The notes under the pieces are model-generated. The model was not told the DNA's origin and did not search any database. It was given only the letters and a program-made list of their open reading frames with translations. DNA of 64,000 nt from Anaeramoeba flamelloides (Eukaryota > Metamonada > Anaeramoebidae): NCBI GenBank assembly GCA_027625915.1, contig JANTQA010000076.1, forward strand, positions 4,093,501 through 4,157,500. The letters are read 5' to 3'. The translations under genes and the position numbers were made by a program. Positions 57,600-64,000 of this stretch are shown here, in pieces. How positions within the stretch are numbered: position 1 is the first letter of the stretch; every line of letters begins with the position of its first letter.

Positions 57600-58520
57600 G
57601 TATGTGCATTGGGGGAAAGATCAATAAAAAACCCGAATTTTTTATCATTTTTAGGAAGTATCACGGATAATCTATGTTATTCCTTTAAAATTTTTCCGGC
57701 TAAAGTAAAAATAACTGAATTTTTTTTTTTTTTTTTATTTAATTGTAGTAATAAGAATCTTCTATTTATCCTTTTAATTCATCTTTTCTTTGAGACACTT
57801 TTAATTTGTCCCGATCAATTTTTATTTCAGTTTTCTAAATTAAGTGAGTAAGTACATTTTACTATTTTGAAATAATTTAATTGTGTGAACATTACTGAAA
57901 AATATTTTTTGAGTGCCACAAGATATTGTTACTTTGAAACCAAAAAAAAATCATTCACTGTCATATTTGTGAAAAGAACCAAACCCAAAGTAATTCAGAG
58001 TTGAATCTTTCATTTTTCCATTTTTTGAACAATTTTTTTGTTTTGGATTAAATTTTTAGTTTTATTAAATTTGGTTTTGGATCTAGAAATTTGTTTATAC
58101 AAAATAAGTGAAATTAATCAAACGGTAAACCAAAAAATAGACCAGATAGAGGTAGATAATTTGGTACAAATCGTTTCGTTTAGAAGACCAAAAACACAAG
58201 ATCTCCTTTTCAGGATAAATTTGTTGAAATCAAAAATGAAAAAAAAAAAATTAATAAAAACCTATTATCAAAGATTTTTTAACTTTATCTTTTGAATTCA
58301 TATGAATTTAATTGATTGATTACCTTGAAATTCCCATCTCACCGCATTACTATTTTATTATTATTTTACAAAACTTGTTTTTACAAATTTACTTTCAAAA
58401 TTCTTGTTTCAAATATTTATATAAACAATATCAAAACAAAGGATAATATTTCAAAAATTAAAATCAAGGGGTTAAATTCTTGGAATCAAAAAACAGTTAC
58501 AAAAGATTCAACCTAAGAAA
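57600..58520 (+). other. Exon-like patches of uncertain status
   Basis: Three consecutive frames without convincing ATG starts lie at 57609-57851, 58038-58295 and 58316-58516. The middle one has ordinary protein composition (KISEINQTVNQKIDQIEVDN, then LVQIVSFRRPKTQDLLFRIN) and higher G+C content than its flanks. Acceptor-like TTTATTTCAG (about 57820-57829) and AAATTTTTAG (about 58059), and a strong donor-like GTGAGTAAGT (57844), surround them. They could be exons of one small gene or chance. I recognise no family and no start. Confidence 0.2.
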
Positions 58521-58580
58521 TTTAAAAATTTAGAAAAAAATTTAATCAGAATTCAGAATTAATTTGAGTTCTCAATTTAA

Positions 58581-59953
58581 GGGAGTAGCCACGGTAAAGA
58601 AAAATTTTTCACTTTTGTGCAATTCTGAAGAGGATCAGAAAATAACATTTTTTACTCTGGTTGTACCTCATTGGTTTTTATTATTTAAATTACTTCATTC
58701 ATTAGATTTTTGAAATTTTTTTTTCAAAGTCTCAAAGAAATTGCCACAATAGAATGTTGAGTTGAATTACTTAAAATAGTGTTTTGAATGTTGAATGACT
58801 TATCTTTTATTCTTCTCTCAACATTCTATTGTGGCATTTAATTTTTTCATATTTTATTTTTTCATCATTTTTGAGATTTTTTTAATCCTGACAAGATAAA
58901 GCAATTAGAAATATTTTTTTATTAGTGGCATTTAGGATTAATGGATTTTGTTTTAAAAAAACAACAATATTACAATTGAGAGAATATAAAAAGAAACATA
59001 AATGGGACTTAAATAGCTAGAAGAATTCCAAAATTAGAATAATTAAGTAGAATTATTACTTCTTAGGATTGTAAAACGTTGGGTTTAGTGGAATATGAGA
59101 AGTGAATATGATTATATGTTATCAAAGTTTAAACCACAAAATAGATACACTTTTTATTCTAAGAATCTGAAATTATCTTCTCCCAGAAAAAAAAACTAAA
59201 CCTCCATTCCAAAAATTTGGACACATCTAAAATCATAAATAGTGAAACAAAAACTCAATTTACTATATTCTCCTAAACCATATATAAAACCAGATTTAAG
59301 TAACATAGTATTAATGGTTTTTTAAGTAATCATTTTCATCCAAATATAAGAAAACAATATAAAACAAAAAATCAAAACAAGTGTTTCCAAAAAAAATGAA
59401 ACGAGCTGAAATGAAAGAGTTTGAACAAAAAATATATTGGTAGATTTGTTAAAATTACACCAACAATGGTTAATCGATCAAATGATAAGATACCATGTAC
59501 CGGTTGTATGTGGATTTATCACTTGAAGAAACTCAACTGTAACCATCTAGTAACCATTGATAAAAAATTTTCAGATCTAACTAAACCGATTAAGTACCTG
59601 AAAAAAAAGAAAATGAAAAAAAAACAAAAAAAACCAAAAAAATGATATAGTTTGTTGAATTAAAATTAATTTCCAAATTGATGTAAATCATGTTTTTGTT
59701 ATTCTTCTAACTGTTTAAACTGTGTCCAAATTAATCGAATTAAGTTTATTTTAATAATAAAATAATAATAATAATAAAACTATTTTATCAACATAATCTT
59801 TTTTTTTTATTGTTGAACATTACTAAAAAAAAAATATCAAATAATTTTTTTAAAAAAATTTTTACAGAATCTACGATCACATGCCACTAAAATAAAATGT
59901 TCTTATCTCATCTCTCTCAAATTTTTATCATGTCTTATGGTGTAGCTACTCCC
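58581..59953. mobile_element. TTAAGGG-type element family C
   Basis: Ends GGGAGTAGCCAC and GTAGCTACTCCC are inverted repeats flanked by TTAA (58577-58580, 59954-59957). About 1.37 kb. Inside lie a 21-bp-arm hairpin (58742-58762 with 58815-58835, TGCCACAATAGAATGTTGAG) and a pair of inverted GGACACA-type motifs (about 59205-59222 and 59717-59733) around a small Lys-rich frame (59421-59645, no ATG). These may be two further nested elements. No transposase motif was recognised. Confidence 0.65.
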
Positions 59954-59957
59954 TTAA

Positions 59958-61906
59958 GGGAAAATAAATAATTATAAAATCAAATGAATTTGTCCAATAA
60001 ACCCTTATTTCCGAAGAAGAATTAAAAAATTAATTTACTTGGATGAACTCTATCAAGAATTAGTTGAATCAAATGAAAATAGGAAATTAATTCATTTTGG
60101 AAATTCTTGAGAAATAAAAAGTAATTTGTTAAACTTAAAAATTTTAGAACCAAAATATTTCCATGAAGAATTAAAAATAAAATCAAATCGAGAATAAGTA
60201 ATTGTTACAGGTGTTACAGATCAGATCAAGTAATAAATGATTTGTATTTATTTTTGCAAGCTCAATTTTTTCATTTTTTTGATTTCCATTTTTTTAGTTG
60301 GTATGAAAATATATTATAGAAGGATATATTCCACTCCCATATTTATTAAAATATCAATGTATTTGATCAAAGAAATGATTTGAAGAATTCAGTTTCATAT
60401 AAATGGTGGCACTCAAAATTTGAAAAATGAACTTACTCCTTTAATTGTGGGGAACGAATATTAATTTGTAAAAACAATTCAAACTACTATTTATTGCAAA
60501 ATCAATGGAACAACTTTTTCATTTAATATTCCAAAAAAAGAGTTTTTAAATCAGTGTACATTTCAAATTTTTTAATTCTGATAGTTCAATTAAATTATTA
60601 ATTTTCCCTCTTTTAGAATTTGATGCTTTTTATGATTTTAGATTATCCTTGCAATGTTTTTTTGGAAAACTGAAGGAAAATTTTGATCCATAAATTTAGC
60701 AATTAAAAGTATCTTATTTTTTATTCTAAATTACCAATGGCTTTGGATTTTCGGCCTTATTGGTGCTTATCATTTGTTCAAATATTAGAAATTATCAAGA
60801 CAATTCACAATGATACATTTTTATTCAGCGTAAAGAAAATTGATGAATTTGTGAAAATCCTTAAATTAGAATTAATTGTTGATGAAATAGTATGGTTTTG
60901 AAGCTTATATTGTTTTTTAATAAGTTTTTTAAAAAGCTGAGGAGTTTTCTTATTAAGAAGAAAAGTATTATTTCTCTTGCTAAGTTATTCGTTTTTAAAA
61001 GGAGAAAAAAGAAATAATTTAATGTTTTTCTTGATAACTACAGCATATTTAATTTCAAAAAGAGATTTCAACCAAGTAAGAACTCTTAATTGACTGGATC
61101 GAGATTTACACCCAAAAAAAAAGAAGGGTGTTCTTCAATTTCAAATTGATCTCTCAAGAGATGAAACTATTTTTCAAAACAAAAATGAAAAATCAAGATC
61201 TTTTGTTAAAACTATCAAAATTAAACCTCCACATCAGTTAATTGTTGAAACAACTTTACAAGACGAGTTGTTGAGTGTATGATTTCAATGAATTAGTTTA
61301 TAATCTGTATTTAAGAATCGCTAATCTATATTTTTACAATGAGTTATTATTTCAAAGAAGTACCTACAGTTACCCCTAAAAAGGAGTCTACTCTGTAAAA
61401 CATTTCAACCCAAACTATAAAACTACTCTCAAATACAACGAAACTATGTATTTTTCTTTTCATTTTTGGGATCTTCAATTAGTTTATACCTTTGTTTTCG
61501 CTACAAAAAGCCTGATGACTTTTCTAACAGCTTTGTATCTTTGTAATCTATCACGACACTTTCCAACACTTTGAAAGCTTGACAAAACATTTGGAGCTTG
61601 TCTAAAGAGGAAAAGCTACTCAAAGTCAAATGTTTCAAATTTCAGATTTTTTGTTTGTGATTTTCCAATAAAAATCTAAATCATTTTTTATATTTCTTTT
61701 TAATTAATTGTTTAAAAAAAAATCAAAAAATAACAGACTTATTTGGCCAATACAGAATTTTTTTTTGAATTTTTTTTGTATCAAACAACCAAAATAACAC
61801 TTTTAATTTTAAGCACATTAAAACCATTAAAAAAAAAAACAAAGTAAAAGAAAACAAAAAAAAAAAAACAAGAAAAGCAGAAATAATCAATACGGAAATA
61901 AAAGAA
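59958..61906 (+). pseudogene. Spacer with coding-like patches, possible decayed or multi-exon gene
   Basis: Several short, protein-like readings lie in plus orientation: around 60013-60110 (LIYLDELYQELVESNENRK), 60180-60240 (VIVTGVTDQIK), a 54-residue frame at 60737-60901 (MALDFRPYWCLSFVQILEII ... IDEFVKILKLELIVDEIVW), and around 61137-61280 (KTIKIKPPHQLIVETTLQDE). The 60737 reading is reminiscent of the C-terminal helices of a BTB domain, where a loop is followed by a 'xELLxxAxxLxL' helix, but this is weak. Stops separate the patches and I cannot propose splice sites with confidence. From 61281 to 61906 only AT-rich 5' flank of the next gene is seen. Confidence 0.25.
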
Positions 61907-62908
61907 ATGAACTTTGGAAACAATACAAGATATGATCCAATTTTAGATCCCGATTTTGACTCATTATTTTTAGAAGATTTAGAGCAACAATTTGATTCAA
62001 AATCAGAAAACGATTACAGTTTTAAAAACTTTACAAACAACGAACTCCAACCACAAGAGCAACAAGAAACAAACCAGAATTCAAATTCAGAAAAATCACA
62101 AAGCCAAAACAATTTGAATTCAACAAATAACACGAGTAATAACGAAACTGATTTAAACTCGTCAGTCGAAGGGCTCATAAAACTTGGATCTTTAAGACAT
62201 GTGCCATCTTTAGAATCTTCGTTTAGTACCTTTAACAGTGATCCGATTTCAAGCATTATTCTTGATCAGATGAACAACGAGGATGACTATTACGAGAATA
62301 ATCCGATTGTTCTGAAAAAACAAAGGAAGCAGCCAATTACAATCCCACTACCCGAAGAACAAACACAACAAAAATCAATTTTATACCCCGAGCGCAAAAT
62401 CTCAATGGAAGCAATCTTGAAACATCAAAATTCTGGCAATTTTAATCCGTTCCAACCACAATTAGATTTCCAAATGCAATTTCAAAATTCTAATTATGAA
62501 ATGGACTCATCTGAAAGTAGATCTGGGTTTGTACCAGAGTTTGAGCCAGACGAAGACGATGAAGGTGATAGCAGTTATGATCCCAACAGTAGTAAGATCC
62601 AGATAGCCAACAGTAATAAAATCGAGATCGAGAACAACAAAGAAAAAAAGAAAAAAATCAATAAACAATTCAATTTTAAAAACAAAATCGAAAAAAATAG
62701 AAAAAACCTCAAGATCAAAAAAAAAACAAAAAAAACAACAAAAAAAGAAAAAGGAACCAAAAATAACACCAAAAATAAGAATAAGAATCAAAATCAGAGC
62801 AAGAATATCAAAAAAAAAGTAAAATTTAAAAAAGTCGAAGAAGAATTTGATCAAAAAATGCTGAAAGGGTTGAGCCTTGAAGATCCAAAACTCAGAAAAC
62901 GGATTTAA
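61907..62908 (+). CDS. Acidic, Asn/Gln-rich protein with basic tail
   Basis: 333 residues, ATG at 61907, TAA. Residues 1-35 are acidic and hydrophobic (DPILDPDFDSLFLEDLEQQF), like transcriptional activation segments. Residues 50-85 are Asn/Ser/Gln repeats, and a second acidic patch (FVPEFEPDEDDEGDSSYDP) lies near 210-228. The tail from about 240 is strongly basic (KKKTKKTTKKEK), followed by a short helix (KVEEEFDQKMLKGLSLED). No domain is recognised; a disordered nuclear regulator is the most natural reading. The next frame begins only about 40 bp after the stop, far closer than any other gene pair here, so the two may be one gene with a missed splice. No good donor was found. Confidence 0.6.
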   Translation: MNFGNNTRYDPILDPDFDSLFLEDLEQQFDSKSENDYSFKNFTNNELQPQEQQETNQNSNSEKSQSQNNLNSTNNTSNNETDLNSSVEGLIKLGSLRHVPSLESSFSTFNSDPISSIILDQMNNEDDYYENNPIVLKKQRKQPITIPLPEEQTQQKSILYPERKISMEAILKHQNSGNFNPFQPQLDFQMQFQNSNYEMDSSESRSGFVPEFEPDEDDEGDSSYDPNSSKIQIANSNKIEIENNKEKKKKINKQFNFKNKIEKNRKNLKIKKKTKKTTKKEKGTKNNTKNKNKNQNQSKNIKKKVKFKKVEEEFDQKMLKGLSLEDPKLRKRI

Positions 62909-62945
62909 AAAATAAAGACCAACAAACAAAATTCACTAAGAAGAC

Positions 62946-63921
62946 TTGACTCGACAGTTGTTGAATCTGGAAAGGAAGTTTTTTAAATTATTAACAGGGA
63001 TCTTATGGGCGATCTCTGGTGGCGCCTCTCAAAAATTCTTAACGCCTTATACTAAGAAATTTGCAAACAAAATTGGTACAGTTTTTAATGCATCTGAAAA
63101 CGAAACAAATAATTTCCAATCACAATTAAAATATTTGTTATCAAACTCGAGAAGAACATTTACAGAATTTATTTTAGAAATATTATTGGGTTTACTTTCA
63201 TTAATTTATAATGACGAAGAGACTCCTGATTTTTTGTAATGAATTATGGGCAATATTAATAGAAATTAATAAATTTAATTCCAATAACAATAACAACAAC
63301 AACGAAGGGGGAAAGGAAAGGGAAAAGGAAAAGGAAAAATTAAAACAAAGACTAGAAAAAATTTATCAACAAAATATCTCTTATGACATATTGCTGTATT
63401 GGTTTAATAAACGCTTTGTCGACAGATTAAATGTGTATTTCGCAAATGAACCACAACAAAAATTCTGTGAAAAATATTTATTCTATTTAGGAAAATCAAA
63501 ATTCATTTTATCTTGTTTACTATTACCTTCGGAATTAATCAAAAAAGACGGGATCGTTAAGCAATATTATCAATTGATCAATAAAAATTATGATGGCAAC
63601 CCTTTAAATTTATATTTCAATAATCGGGGGAAAAAAGTCAAATTGGTAAAATCCTTAATATTGGCCTATGGTGTCAATAATGGCAAATATTGGGAAATAA
63701 TTTCGAAGGACTTTTGTGAAAAACTCGAATTTAATGTAGATAATATTTTTGAACATTTCCCCTTTAAACAAATTATTTCTAATCCTGGGTTAAGTAATCT
63801 ATGCACAAAAAATGTAATTGAAGATATACCGCCTAAAAAAAGAACAGTGGTCAACCAAAATGATACTAAAATTGGTGTAAAAATTAGAGTTGATTGGCTA
63901 TTAAAAAAAAGATTAATTTAA
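62946..63921 (+). CDS. Helical hypothetical protein in two overlapping frames
   Basis: Frame one (62946-63239) has no ATG and begins inside a helical sequence (LLNLERKFFKLLTGILWAIS); acceptor-like CACTAAG, CGACAG and AACAG precede or lie within its start, so it is probably an exon. Frame two (63211-63921, ATG at 63211) continues with a comparable helical protein: EKIYQQNISYDILLYWFNKR, KYLFYLGKSKFILSCLLLPS, then a more soluble end to residue 236. The frames overlap by 29 bases. A T6 run at about 63230 marks where the reading would pass from one to the other (PDF to CNELWAILIEI), suggesting a homopolymer-length error or a real frameshift. An Asn tract and EREKEKEK repeat lie near the start of frame two. 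No family recognised. Confidence 0.5.
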
Positions 63922-64000
63922 TCTTTACCTTTTCAGAAATATATGCATACAAACAGTTATATATGTGCGTTCATATGGAGGCATATATTATTTCACATTT

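Noticed and set aside
1-64000. CRISPR arrays, rRNA, tRNA, LTR or virus-like elements
   Set aside because: Looked for spaced short direct repeats, conserved RNA signatures, long terminal repeats and reverse transcriptase or capsid motifs; none was found.

Overview
The window looks like nuclear DNA of a very A+T-rich, free-living type of protist. Several things point that way: proteins full of Lys, Asn and Gln runs, GT...AG introns, about ten recognisable protein genes in 64 kb, and long low-complexity spacers. TAA, TAG and TGA all serve as stops in convincing genes, so the standard code applies, which argues against UAR-reassigned ciliates. Lys/Glu/Asn-rich proteins of this kind are seen in anaeramoebae and dictyostelid-like amoebae, but this is only a guess; no rRNA or organelle marker is present to settle it.

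Recognisable genes from left to right: a small hypothetical protein (82-819); a Gln/Asn-rich protein with an AT-hook-like basic patch (7476-8975); an UNC93-like 12-TM transporter on the minus strand (14807-16462); a USP25/USP28-like deubiquitinase split by a 2.8 kb intron (25097-30602); a two-exon hypothetical gene (34819-35624); a protein with half of an E2F/DP-like winged helix (40072-41418); a HAP40 (F8A, huntingtin partner) homologue on the minus strand (45249-46172); a coiled-coil protein on the minus strand (51903-52736); and, at the right end, an acidic/Asn-rich protein (61907-62908) with a helical, frame-broken ORF cluster just behind it (62946-63921). There is no operon logic. Genes are 3-10 kb apart on both strands and no shared pathway is evident, beyond two proteins of wide eukaryotic interest (HAP40, USP25/28).

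Most of the remaining DNA is a mosaic of short non-autonomous DNA transposons. I could pair copies by eye for at least ten families. The clearest is a 193-204 bp, almost fully palindromic Tc1/mariner-type MITE with CAGTCAGTT ends and TA flanks (six copies). Next is a group of elements with TTAAGGG-type ends and TAA or TTAA flanks (families A, B, C and probably G), then an inverted pair bracketing the coiled-coil gene (M), a long-TIR element (N), and foldback elements (F, J). Several are nested: MITEs sit inside members of families K, A, B and N, and an A element sits inside a B element, so a relative insertion order can be read. A decayed pogo/Tigger-type transposase fragment lies at about 12.1-12.6 kb. 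No tRNA, rRNA, CRISPR array or virus-like element was recognised.
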